Source of the DNA: Rhodococcus sp. G-MC3
GTDB lineage: Bacteria > Actinomycetota > Actinomycetes > Mycobacteriales > Mycobacteriaceae
NCBI RefSeq assembly: GCF_030063335.1
Contig: NZ_JASISW010000018.1
Location: 1 to 64,000, forward strand
Direction of reading: 5' to 3'
DNA: 64,000 nucleotides
Shown one piece after another: positions 37,393 through 45,878 of this stretch. Position 1 is the stretch's first letter; each line of letters begins with the position of its first letter. Both the position numbers and the translations under genes were made by a program. Under the pieces are notes generated by a model that saw nothing but the letters and a program-made list of their open reading frames with translations, was not told where the DNA came from and ran no database searches.

Positions 37393-38168
37393 GTCCCTTT
37401 CGGTGGCGAGGCGATCGCCATTACTCGCTCGTTGAATGCGGGTGAGGTCAGCAACTCGATCTGCCCCTCGGACTCGCGTTCGAGTGCATCGTCGAGCAAG
37501 GACAATGTGGAGGCGGTCAATGCGCGTTTGGTGAGTTCGAGTGCTCGTTTCGGGGCACGTGAGAGGCGTCGTACCGCGGTGTCGACGCGGGCGCTGAGTT
37601 CTGCTGCGGGAAAGACGCCGTTGATCAGGCCGGTCGCGAACGCGTCCTGCGCTGACATTCGCTCGGCGAGCATCATCATCGCATTTGCCCTCGCGCGCCC
37701 GACCGCGGCAGGGACCAGCAGGCTACTGGCCCCGTCGGGCATCAGACCGATCTTGGTGAAGGCGAGCAGGAAGTAGGCCTCCTCGCTGGCGTAGATCAAA
37801 TCCGACGCCAGAGCCATCGACGCGCCGATCCCCACCGCAGGACCGTTGACCTGGGCGATCACCGGGACAGGGCACGAGATGATCGCTCGTATGAGCGCGT
37901 TTGCCCGACGCATCGTGTGTTCGGCGGCCTGCTGTGCCTCGGTGCCGTCGGATAGGCTGTTCGTTGCCATATCGATGACGTCGGCGCCTGCGCTGAACGA
38001 CCCGCCACTGCCGGTGAGCACGACGACGTGAATGTCTTCCGCAGATTCGAATGCATCGGTGAGTGCCGCGCATGTCACCTCGTCCAGTGCGTTCAGCCGC
38101 GCCGGCCGATCGATGGTGACGCGCAGGACGCCGTCGGAAGTTTCGGTTCGAAGCCCAGAAGCTGTCAT
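37389..38168 (-). CDS. Enoyl-CoA hydratase/isomerase, first gene of the mce operon
   Basis: A 259-residue crotonase-fold protein (start MTASGLRTETSDG at 38168; the frame upstream is not family-like). The oxyanion-hole parts are GSFSAGADVIDMA and GPAVGIGASMALASDLI; the second catalytic acid position (IGLMPDGASSLL) has Asp rather than the usual hydratase Glu, so it may be a hydratase, isomerase or hydrolase. It heads an 11-gene operon running to 27138. Confidence 0.85.
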   Translation of the reverse strand: MTASGLRTETSDGVLRVTIDRPARLNALDEVTCAALTDAFESAEDIHVVVLTGSGGSFSAGADVIDMATNSLSDGTEAQQAAEHTMRRANALIRAIISCPVPVIAQVNGPAVGIGASMALASDLIYASEEAYFLLAFTKIGLMPDGASSLLVPAAVGRARANAMMMLAERMSAQDAFATGLINGVFPAAELSARVDTAVRRLSRAPKRALELTKRALTASTLSLLDDALERESEGQIELLTSPAFNERVMAIASPPKGT

Positions 38169-38388
38169 GGTGCGGCCGTTTCGGTCGAAGTTCTTCGGTG
38201 GGAGCAAACAAGCTCGGCATGCGAATTGCCGCTAACTTAGCACTCGAATCATCCAGCATGTCAAGGAATCCACGAGAGAACTCGAATGGTTCGGTGTAGA
38301 TTCGCCCAGACGCACCATCGGCCGAGTCCGTCGCCCATGCCTGCGAGTAATCTGGCGCGGAGGCAAACGCAGGGTGAGGCAGGTGAAC

Positions 38389-39636
38389 ATGAACGCGAAC
38401 ATCGACACAGGTACCGGCCGGTCCGCAGGCTCCACGCCTGTCGCGTCTGGTCGTTCCGCAGGCTCCACGCCTGTCCAAAGGCGACGACCGAAGGACCGCA
38501 AGGCTCAGATCCTGACGGCCGCTGCCGAGGCGTTCAGTGAGCGGGGCTACCACGCCGTCGGTATCGACGACATCGCGGCGACGCTCGATATCTCGGGGCC
38601 TGCTCTGTATCGGCACTTTCCGACCAAGTATGCCCTGTTCGTGCACACCGTCATGCGCCTGGCCGGGACCTTGCTCGCTGCAACGGATCTCGGGAACGGC
38701 AGCGCGGATCCTCGTGAGCAAGTCGACGCCGTCATGCTCGCCATCATCGACACCACCATCGACAACCGCCGCACCGGAGGGCTCTACCGATGGGAAGGGC
38801 GCTACTTGCTCGACGAGGACCGAATTGCGCTGCGCGAGTCGGTTACGATACTGAACGAGCGCGTACGCACGCCGTTGTTGCGACTACGCCCCGAACTGTC
38901 GGAAGCAGATGCGTCGACGATCGCGGCAGCAGCGATCAGTGTGGTCGCGAGCATCACCGCGCACCGATCGATGCTCTCTGCCAAACAGATCGAGTCGTTG
39001 ATGCTGTCCACGGCGCGCAACGTGCTGGCGGCAGATCTGCCCGAAAGTATCGATGCTCCTGCGCCGGACATCGCTGAAGTGGTGCACGGATCGAAACGCG
39101 AAGCGCTGCTGCACGAGGCAATTCTGCTGTTCTATCGCCACGGCTATCACAGCGTGAGTATCGAGGACATCGGAGCTGCCGCGGGGATCAATGCGTCGAG
39201 CGTCTACCGGCACTTCGCCAGCAAGGCCGATCTGCTGGCCGCAGCCTTCCATCGTGCGAGCGATGGGTTGACGGTGGCGCTCGACGAAGCGCTCGCACGA
39301 TCTCGAACACCAGAGGAAGCGGTTGAGACGCTGGTGTACTTGTACGTCGAGTTGTCCTTCGAGCGAAGTGAACTCATGGCGGTGTACTTCGCGGAGATCG
39401 GCAATCTCCCCAAAGATCAGCGTTCGACGCTGCGCAATCTGCAGCGACTCAATATCGAGAAGTGGGCGCAACTCGTGAGTGACGCCCGGCCGGAAATCGG
39501 GGCGATGCAGGCTAGATTCCTGGTCCACGCGGCATTGGGTCTGGTGTTCGACATGGGCCGGCTGGTGCACTTCGATCTTGCACCGGGGCCGGCCGGTCGA
39601 GTCCGTCAGCTGATGCTCACAACGCTCTTCGGCTAA
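38389..39636 (+). CDS. Double-TetR regulator (Mce3R-like)
   Basis: A 415-residue protein with two complete TetR units in tandem. The first DNA-binding domain is near residues 40-90 (IDDIAATLDISGPALYRHF), the second near 235-285 (IEDIGAAAGINASSVYRHF). This fused layout and size are those of Mce3R (Rv1963c), repressor of the mce3 operon; it is divergent from the mce operon here. Residues 9-30 are a repeated GRSAGSTPV from a 33-bp DNA repeat. A GTG at 38374 is an alternative start. The 220-nt intergenic region has ACTCGAAT twice (38242, 38280) as a possible direct-repeat site. Confidence 0.88.
   Translation: MNANIDTGTGRSAGSTPVASGRSAGSTPVQRRRPKDRKAQILTAAAEAFSERGYHAVGIDDIAATLDISGPALYRHFPTKYALFVHTVMRLAGTLLAATDLGNGSADPREQVDAVMLAIIDTTIDNRRTGGLYRWEGRYLLDEDRIALRESVTILNERVRTPLLRLRPELSEADASTIAAAAISVVASITAHRSMLSAKQIESLMLSTARNVLAADLPESIDAPAPDIAEVVHGSKREALLHEAILLFYRHGYHSVSIEDIGAAAGINASSVYRHFASKADLLAAAFHRASDGLTVALDEALARSRTPEEAVETLVYLYVELSFERSELMAVYFAEIGNLPKDQRSTLRNLQRLNIEKWAQLVSDARPEIGAMQARFLVHAALGLVFDMGRLVHFDLAPGPAGRVRQLMLTTLFG
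38422..38475. repeat. 33-bp tandem repeat inside the double-TetR gene
   Basis: TCCGCAGGCTCCACGCCTGT occurs at 38422 and again at 38455 (33-bp period). It encodes GRSAGSTPV twice. The core matches, on the other strand and in another frame, the mceA repeat at 34027-34113. Confidence 0.85.
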
Positions 39637-40577
39637 TGAACCGAGGCCTTGCGCTTTCCTCGGAGCTTCGTGATCCCCAGCTGAGCGGCGACGATCAAGG
39701 TTCCGACGATCAGGCCCAACAGCGCTGATGCGAGGGTGTTGACGATCCACGCGAGAATGCCGCCGACACCGGCGATGCCGCGTACAGCTTCTTCGCCGTG
39801 GTGCACGAGATCGTACATCGCGTGGAAGCCGAGTTCATCGATGCCGACGAGCAGGATGTGGCCACCGACCCACAGCATCGCTGCTGTGCCGACAACTCCG
39901 AGAACCGACATGACCTTCGGCATTGCCGTGACGAGACCGCGTCCGAACTTCTCCATGAAGCCAGAGGATGTCTCAGCGAGGCGAAGGCCGATGTCGTCCA
40001 TCTTCACGATCAGGCCGACGACGCCGTAGACCACGATCGTGATCACAACCCCGACGACAGCGAGAATGATCAGCCGGTTCCAGAACCCTTCGGAGGCGAT
40101 CGTGTCGAGGGCGATGACCATGATCTCCGCGGAGAGAATGAGGTCGGTGCGCACAGCTCCGGAAACGACGCTGTCCTCGTCCTTGGGTTCGTCCTCGGCG
40201 GCGGCGTCATGGGCTCCGTGCCCGAACACGGCTCCCCAAATTTTGTGCATAGCTTCGTAGGCGAGGTAACAACCGCCGAGCATCAGGATCGGCGTCAGTA
40301 GCCAGGGGAGGAACTGGCTGAGCAGCAAGGCGATCGGAAGAATGATCAGCAACTTGTTGCGTAGCGATCCGATCGCGATGCGCTTGATGATCGGAAGCTC
40401 ACGCTCGGCGGCGAGGCCGCGCACGTACTGCGGCGTCACAGCGGCGTCATCGATCACCACACCCGCCGCCTTGGCGGTGGCCTTGGCGGTTGCGGCGCCG
40501 ACGTCGTCGATCGATGCGGCCGCCATTCGCGCGAGCGCGGCAACGTCGTCCAACAGGGCAACGAGTCCACCTGCCAT
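39633..40577 (-). CDS. DUF808 family inner-membrane protein
   Basis: A 314-residue membrane protein starting MAGGLVALLDDVAALARMAA, the typical beginning of DUF808/YedI proteins; the frame upstream is not coding. About five to six helices, with the conserved DDAAVTPQYVRGL and GGCYLAYEAMHKIWG. Function unknown; often a single gene. It converges on the double-TetR gene and overlaps its end by 4 nt. Confidence 0.85.
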   Translation of the reverse strand: MAGGLVALLDDVAALARMAAASIDDVGAATAKATAKAAGVVIDDAAVTPQYVRGLAAERELPIIKRIAIGSLRNKLLIILPIALLLSQFLPWLLTPILMLGGCYLAYEAMHKIWGAVFGHGAHDAAAEDEPKDEDSVVSGAVRTDLILSAEIMVIALDTIASEGFWNRLIILAVVGVVITIVVYGVVGLIVKMDDIGLRLAETSSGFMEKFGRGLVTAMPKVMSVLGVVGTAAMLWVGGHILLVGIDELGFHAMYDLVHHGEEAVRGIAGVGGILAWIVNTLASALLGLIVGTLIVAAQLGITKLRGKRKASVH

Positions 40578-40728
40578 TACTGGCCTCCCGAGTTCTTGTG
40601 TAGAGCGTTCCGAAGAACGATACCGCCCGCGTAGGGAACGCCTCGGGCACGATGAGTGGTCGACACTTCTCGCATGGTGCCGACGCAAGGATCGGAAGGG
40701 AACCAGTCGATCCCCGCTGGAGCTGTCT

Positions 40729-41664
40729 TCAGGGTTTCACGAAGTGCTCCCCGCGTGGCCCGACCGCGCCTCCGGCTGATTTCTTGGGTGATTTGGGACA
40801 TGCGAGAGCGCCGAGATCGGTGGGCCGGTAGGTGCCCGGATAGCCGGGGTAGGTCTTGTTTCGGGCGTCGTCGGTGGTGCGGGAGCGTCGGCGTATCGGC
40901 ATGTAGCGCTCGCCGCGGGCTTTGAGACGCAAGCTCGCCACCGCCACGCGCCGGAGTGTCGGTGAGCCGGCCGGGAAGCCGAATGCCCCGGCCATTCGGC
41001 TGTCCATCAGTGCGTACACGCTTTGACGGACAGCCGGATGCAGAGGCGTGGGAAACCATGAGCAGAACAGATCGAGGGTGTAGGTACCGACCTTGTGATT
41101 GTCTTCGGTGTACCGGAACGTTCGCTCTTCGTAGTCGAGTTTGAACTTCGCGAACTCCGTGTACGACTCCGGAATATTTCTGATGCCCATCCGCATTCCG
41201 ACCTCGCGGTAGAAATGGAACGTCGCAAGGCGTTCCTTCGGATGAAGCCTTCGCCACCCGTACGTGTCGATCCATTCGATCGGCTCGTAGATGAAGGTGG
41301 TCAGGACGTACAGCATGTCGTCGTTGTCGATGGAGTACTGCGAGTGCATCCGATTGACTACCCGCAGCGATTCACGTCCGCGTTCCGAGTCATACCCGTG
41401 CTCGAGCATCTCGGCCATGAGCAGCGAGGTGTCGTCGTACCGCTTCTGCGGGCGGTTCTCGAACTCGCCGGTCTTTTCCAGCAATGTGGAAATGCTCGGA
41501 ACACAGTAGGTTCGGAACAGCGCGAATTCGAGTGCCCGCTGGTAGTCCCAGGGGAACTCGTAGCCGGCGGTGATGCGGTGGATCGTGTGGCAGTCGGCCA
41601 CCGGGTCGAGTTCTTCGATGCGTCGGACCCAGCCGTAACGCCCGCTCTTCGGTGCAATCTCCAT
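40729..41664 (-). CDS. DUF2236 / MpaB-type oxygenase-like protein (copy 1)
   Basis: A 311-residue protein of the DUF2236 family, which includes the fungal oxygenase MpaB and the latex-clearing protein Lcp (heme b oxygenases). The start MEIAPKSGRYGW, CHTIHRITAGYEFPWD (possible heme His) and the helical PKERLATFHFYREVGMRMG fit. It starts 5 nt after the aldehyde dehydrogenase stop and is probably in the same operon. Substrate unknown. Confidence 0.75.
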   Translation of the reverse strand: MEIAPKSGRYGWVRRIEELDPVADCHTIHRITAGYEFPWDYQRALEFALFRTYCVPSISTLLEKTGEFENRPQKRYDDTSLLMAEMLEHGYDSERGRESLRVVNRMHSQYSIDNDDMLYVLTTFIYEPIEWIDTYGWRRLHPKERLATFHFYREVGMRMGIRNIPESYTEFAKFKLDYEERTFRYTEDNHKVGTYTLDLFCSWFPTPLHPAVRQSVYALMDSRMAGAFGFPAGSPTLRRVAVASLRLKARGERYMPIRRRSRTTDDARNKTYPGYPGTYRPTDLGALACPKSPKKSAGGAVGPRGEHFVKP

Positions 41665-41669
41665 CGTGT

Positions 41670-43166
41670 TCAGCCCCGCCCGTGGCGTAGCTTGAGCATG
41701 TACGCCGAGATCTTCAGGTCGCGGGCCTTGCGGGTCATCGTCAGTAGATTCAACGGGGCAGCGAACCTCTGCACCGCAAGCGATTTCACGGTGCTGAACT
41801 CACGGAGGCCGTCGGCGCCGTGGATGCGCCCGAAGCCCGAGTCCCCGGTACCGCCGAACGGGAGCGCCGGTATCCCGGCGAATCCGAGAACCGAGTTGAC
41901 CGTTACAACGCCGCAGTCGAGCTTCTCTGCAGCCCGGCGTCCGGCTGCGTTGTCCTTGGTGAACACCGACGCACCGAGACCGTAGGCCGATGCATTCGCC
42001 CGCTCGATTCCTTCGTCGAGGTCACGGACCTTGTTGACCACCACAGTCGGTCCGAAGGTCTCTTCTGTTATGGCAGTGGAGTTTTCCGGAACATCGGTAA
42101 GAATGACGGGATCGATGTAGGGGCCGTGCAGTGATTCGACTCCGCCGAGTACTGCGCGGCCACCCTTGGCGAGAGCATCCTCGATCTGGGCTTTGACGAT
42201 GCCGCTCTGCTTTTCGAGGGTCATCGGGCCGTACGACGAGGTAGCGTCCCCTCCGGGCTTCAATGCTTTCACCGACGTCGTGAGCTTGCTGATGAAAGCG
42301 TCGTACACCGGCGCTGCGACGTAGATACGCTCGACGCCTGCGCATGTCTGACCCGCGTTACCCATGGCGCCGAACGTCGCGAATTCCACTGCCGCATCGA
42401 GATTCGCGTCGGAGTCGACGAGCATCGCGTCCTTGCCCCCGCATTCGGCGACGAGGGGAGTGAGGGACTGTGCGCACGTCGCCATGACCTTCTTGGCTGT
42501 TGCGGTCGATCCGGTGAACGCAATTTTGTCGACGCCCGACGTACACAGGGCAGTGCCGGTCGATCCGTCGCCGGTAATGGTCTGAAAGACTGGGTGTGCC
42601 GCGGCAAGCGAGTTCCATTTGTCTGCCAGCCATACACCGACGCCGGGTGTGAGCTCACTCGGCTTGAACACCACCGTATTTCCCGCTGCGAGCGAGTATG
42701 CGATAGACCCCATCGGGGTGTACAACGGGTAGTTCCATGGCCCGATGACGCCCACGACGCCGAACGGCCGGTAGCCGACGTAGGCCTGCTGGTTAGCGCT
42801 GATCAGACCGGACGACACCTTCCGCTGTTTCAGGATTTTCTCGGCATTGCGTGCTGCCCAGTCGATGTGTTCGACACCCATCATGACCTCGAGCAGGGCA
42901 TCCTCGTCGGGCTTGCCGCTTTCGGCTGCAATGACGTCGGCGAGGCTTTTGGCATCCTTCGCGATGGCGCTCTTGAATTCGAGCAGCCACCGTTTGCGTC
43001 CGGTGAAGCCCTGAACGTCCCACCATCTGGCGGCCGAGCGGGCGCGATCGACGGCCGCGAGGACCTCGTCCTTCCCGGTGACGGGGTAGCTGGCAAGTAC
43101 GGCGCCAGTCCGGGGATCGAGGCTGTCGAAGGTGCGGGCTCTCGTCTGTGCGACCTGGTCCGTCAT
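41670..43166 (-). CDS. NAD(P)-dependent aldehyde dehydrogenase
   Basis: A 498-residue aldehyde dehydrogenase resembling succinate-semialdehyde and broad-range enzymes. Catalytic residues visible: Asn of PWNYPLYTPMG near 150, Glu of ECGGKDAMLV near 247, nucleophile Cys of GNAGQTCAGVERIYV near 281. The ribosome site GGAGG (43179-43175) is 8 nt from the ATG at 43166 and only 2 nt from the one at 43172, so 43166 is chosen. Followed at 5 nt by a DUF2236 gene. A palindromic site lies upstream at 43194. Confidence 0.88.
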   Translation of the reverse strand: MTDQVAQTRARTFDSLDPRTGAVLASYPVTGKDEVLAAVDRARSAARWWDVQGFTGRKRWLLEFKSAIAKDAKSLADVIAAESGKPDEDALLEVMMGVEHIDWAARNAEKILKQRKVSSGLISANQQAYVGYRPFGVVGVIGPWNYPLYTPMGSIAYSLAAGNTVVFKPSELTPGVGVWLADKWNSLAAAHPVFQTITGDGSTGTALCTSGVDKIAFTGSTATAKKVMATCAQSLTPLVAECGGKDAMLVDSDANLDAAVEFATFGAMGNAGQTCAGVERIYVAAPVYDAFISKLTTSVKALKPGGDATSSYGPMTLEKQSGIVKAQIEDALAKGGRAVLGGVESLHGPYIDPVILTDVPENSTAITEETFGPTVVVNKVRDLDEGIERANASAYGLGASVFTKDNAAGRRAAEKLDCGVVTVNSVLGFAGIPALPFGGTGDSGFGRIHGADGLREFSTVKSLAVQRFAAPLNLLTMTRKARDLKISAYMLKLRHGRG

Positions 43167-43193
43167 GGGCATATCCTCCGGCTCGTCAGAGTT

Positions 43194-43213
43194 ACATCAC
43201 ATATATGTGATGT
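43194..43213. promoter_or_regulatory. 20-bp palindrome between aldehyde dehydrogenase and acyl-CoA dehydrogenase
   Basis: ACATCACATATATGTGATGT is a perfect palindrome (43194-43213) in the intergenic region of the two divergent operons. The GntR/FCD regulator encoded downstream (44447-45118) is the best candidate to bind it; a CRP-like protein is the alternative, given the TCACA/TGTGA arms. Confidence 0.7.
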
Positions 43214-43307
43214 GATCTACTGTTGTGGAGCTCACACTATGCGTCGCATCCGGTAGAAGACAACCATTCGAACGTCGACCGCATCCCTCTATCGTCTGGA
43301 GCAGTTC

Positions 43308-44450
43308 ATGAGTATGGATCTCAACGAGGAACAAGCGTCGTTTGCCCGGGCTGTTGCCGCATTCTGTGCACGAGAGGCCGGCACACGCGAGCAGCGTGAC
43401 GGCCTCACCGACCACGGCAAGCACACACACAGCCAGGCCCTGTACGACAAGATGGCCAAACTCGGCTGGCTCGGCGCGACCATCCCCGAGGAGTTCGGCG
43501 GCGCCGACGGCAGCACAGTGGACATGTGCATCCTTCTCGAACAGGCAGCCAAAGGTATGGCACCGATCGGCGGAATCGGCCCGACACTGATCACCGGCGC
43601 CGCCTACGAGAAGTTCGGTACTGCGTCACAGAAGGAGACGGTGCTCGGTGGAATCGTCGCCGGCAGGAGTTACTCCATCTCGATGTCGGAACCCGAGGCC
43701 GGGTCGGACGTCGGGAACCTGAGTTGTCGTGCGGAGAAGACCGACGGTGGTTGGCTGATCAACGGCCAGAAGACGTGGTGTTCCAACGCCCACTTTGCAG
43801 ACCGCATCCTGCTCGTCGCACGCACGGGCCGTGGTGAGGGGAAGCATGAGGGACTGACCATGTTCGACGTGCCCGCCGACATCGAGGGCCTGAACATTGT
43901 CGGAATCGACACGATGGGGGGCAAGGAGGTCAACGACCTGTACTTCACCGATTGCTCACTGCCCGAGGATTCAGTGATCGGAGTCGAAGGGCAAGGGTGG
44001 GCTCAACTCATGACGGGCCTGAACACCGAACGCCTGATCCTGGCCGCAATGATGCTCGGAACTGCGCAGAGAGCGTTCGACGACACCCTCGAATTCATCA
44101 CTCAGCGAAAGCAGTTCGGACGGCCCGTCGGAACATTTCAGGCGCTGAGGCATCGCGTTGCCGATTTGGCGACAGAGATCGAATGCGGACGGCTACTGGT
44201 CTATCACGTCGCACGGCTCGTCGACGAGAACCCGAAGAAGCTGTTCCCGCGGGAGGCATCGATGGCCAAGCTCAAGTTGACGGAGACCGCGAAGAAGGTA
44301 GCGCTGGAGGGCATGCAGATGATGGGTGGCTACGGCTACGCCACCGAGTTCGACATGGAAAAGCATGTGCGGACCACGCTCGTATCATCGATCTACGGCG
44401 GTACCAACGAGATTCAACGCGACATCATCGGCAAGACATATGGACTATGA
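43308..44450 (+). CDS. Acyl-CoA dehydrogenase
   Basis: A 380-residue FAD enzyme of the acyl-CoA dehydrogenase family: N-terminal helices, FAD-binding middle (SMSEPEAGSDVGNLSC near 125 and KTWCSNAHFADRI) and C-terminal helices ending YGGTNEIQRDIIGKTYGL, the normal family end. It oxidises an acyl-CoA to the 2-enoyl-CoA, with ETF as acceptor. The GntR gene overlaps its stop (ATGA). Chain length or sterol-side-chain preference cannot be told. Confidence 0.88.
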   Translation: MSMDLNEEQASFARAVAAFCAREAGTREQRDGLTDHGKHTHSQALYDKMAKLGWLGATIPEEFGGADGSTVDMCILLEQAAKGMAPIGGIGPTLITGAAYEKFGTASQKETVLGGIVAGRSYSISMSEPEAGSDVGNLSCRAEKTDGGWLINGQKTWCSNAHFADRILLVARTGRGEGKHEGLTMFDVPADIEGLNIVGIDTMGGKEVNDLYFTDCSLPEDSVIGVEGQGWAQLMTGLNTERLILAAMMLGTAQRAFDDTLEFITQRKQFGRPVGTFQALRHRVADLATEIECGRLLVYHVARLVDENPKKLFPREASMAKLKLTETAKKVALEGMQMMGGYGYATEFDMEKHVRTTLVSSIYGGTNEIQRDIIGKTYGL

Positions 44451-45118
44451 CGTCCTCAGGTCTGAAGCGACGACCTCAGCTGTCCGAGGACGTCGCCGCA
44501 CACATTCGAGACCAGATCATGTCAGGTGTGCTGTGCTCGGGTGTGTTCGTGCGGATCGACGAGACGGCAGCCGAACTGGGAGTCAGCGCCACCCCGGTCC
44601 GTGAGGCGCTCGTGACTCTGCGCGGGGAGGGACTCGTCGAGCAGGTACCCCATCGCGGATATCGCGTCGGGGAACTGGACCGCGGCGACATCGAGGACAT
44701 CTTCTGGCTGCAAGGAACCATCGCGAGCAAACTGGCGCGGAGGGCAGCACGGATCATCACCCCGGTGCAGATCGAGCAGTTGGTGGACTTGAACGCGCGG
44801 CTACGCGACGCGGTAATGCGTGCCGACGCGGAAGCCATCGAGACCTGCGAGTTCGAATTTCACCGGTGCATCAACAAGGTCGCGGGCGGAAAGAAGTTGG
44901 CATGGTTCCTCTTCGGCGCCATTCGCTACACGCCTGTTCGGCTCTACGCCTCGGACCCGGCGTGGGGCGAAGAGTCGGTACGAAGTCACGACGCCCTGAT
45001 CGCCGCCTTCACCTGGGGTGACCTCGATGCCGTCGGTGAATTGATGCGTCGACAGTTCGTGGATGGGGCGCAGCGGTTGGTCGCGCATTTGGGGCTGGGT
45101 GGCTCCGCCGCCATGTAG
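44447..45118 (+). CDS. GntR/FCD family regulator (copy 2)
   Basis: A 223-residue FCD-type GntR regulator: winged helix (ETAAELGVSATPVREALV) and FCD domain with EFEFHRCINKV. Translationally coupled to the acyl-CoA dehydrogenase. It is closely similar to the GntR at 24116-24796, sharing RRPQLSEDVA, DIFWLQG, KLAWFL and RLYASDP blocks, so the two arose by duplication. The palindrome at 43194-43213 is its likely operator. The ORF upstream to 43952 is a shadow of the dehydrogenase. Confidence 0.87.
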   Translation: MTSSGLKRRPQLSEDVAAHIRDQIMSGVLCSGVFVRIDETAAELGVSATPVREALVTLRGEGLVEQVPHRGYRVGELDRGDIEDIFWLQGTIASKLARRAARIITPVQIEQLVDLNARLRDAVMRADAEAIETCEFEFHRCINKVAGGKKLAWFLFGAIRYTPVRLYASDPAWGEESVRSHDALIAAFTWGDLDAVGELMRRQFVDGAQRLVAHLGLGGSAAM

Positions 45119-45136
45119 CGGAAATCCACAGCAGCC

Positions 45137-45163
45137 GGGAGCGCAGCCCTGCGGAGTGACCAG
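45137..45163. repeat. Degenerate single unit of the 33-bp repeat
   Basis: GGGAGCGCAGCCCTGCGGAGTGACCAG resembles the mceA repeat unit (GGGAGTGGAGCC, TGCGGAATGACCAG) with few changes. It lies between two convergent genes, so here the sequence is non-coding. Confidence 0.55.
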
Positions 45164-45169
45164 CGAGCG

Positions 45170-45793
45170 CTATCGATCTCCACTCATATAGGGAGCCGCG
45201 GACAACAACAAATCGGTGCACTGGGTCACCACGGCATCCTCGTCCAGATCGAGTTCACCGCCCAGCCACGTTGTCAGCACCTGGGCGAACCCGCCGACTG
45301 CGAAGTGGGTTGCGAGGCCAAGGTGCCGGCTGCCCTCCGTGCCGTAGAACTCGCTCGCCTGCGCGGCGAGCAGGCCTGCGAACATCTTCGTCGACTCGGT
45401 TCGTTTCGCCGCGAGAACGTCGTTGCTCAAGGTCGCCGAGAACAACAGGCGTCCGCGACGGGGATCCTCGGCGATCAACCGGACGATCGCGTGCACCGCT
45501 GCATGGACGCGTTCGCGTTCGCTGTTGGGCGAGGCCGTGACTGCGGCGAGGGTGGTGGTGGTGATGTCGCCGATCACGTGGTCGTACACGGCTTCCATCA
45601 ACGCGTTCTTGTCGGCGAAACTCTCGTAGAAATATCGCGACACGATCCCGGCCTGGCGGCACACGCCGCGCACGCTCAACTCGGGCTCGGTTGTGCCGAG
45701 CAGGTCGAGGCCGGCCTCGACGAGGATGCGTCGGCGCTCGGCGACCCTGGCCGATCCGTCGACTCCGCCGTAGGTGCGCGGTGAATCGGGCAT
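45170..45793 (-). CDS. TetR family regulator paired with a DUF2236 gene (pair 1)
   Basis: A 207-residue TetR protein; its HTH reads SVRGVCRQAGIVSRYFYESF near residues 41-60. Start MPDSPRTYGG at 45793. It resembles the TetR at 49450-50031, which is paired with another DUF2236 gene (shared RYFYESF ... AVY.H). Divergent from the DUF2236 gene at 45879 with an inverted repeat between them. Presumed local repressor. Confidence 0.85.
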   Translation of the reverse strand: MPDSPRTYGGVDGSARVAERRRILVEAGLDLLGTTEPELSVRGVCRQAGIVSRYFYESFADKNALMEAVYDHVIGDITTTTLAAVTASPNSERERVHAAVHAIVRLIAEDPRRGRLLFSATLSNDVLAAKRTESTKMFAGLLAAQASEFYGTEGSRHLGLATHFAVGGFAQVLTTWLGGELDLDEDAVVTQCTDLLLSAAPYMSGDR

Positions 45794-45833
45794 GGACACA
45801 TCTTGACACGTGCCCTCGGGCCCGCCTAGCGTC

Positions 45834-45857
45834 ATCTGAACACGCTTGTATTCAGAT
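45834..45857. promoter_or_regulatory. Operator between TetR and DUF2236 genes
   Basis: ATCTGAA (45834-45840) and TTCAGAT (45851-45857) form an inverted repeat with a 10-nt spacer that also has ACA/TGT-like inner symmetry. It lies 41 nt before the DUF2236 start and 40 nt before tetR. Confidence 0.65.
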
Positions 45858-45878
45858 ATCCGAGCAGAGGGATTCGCT

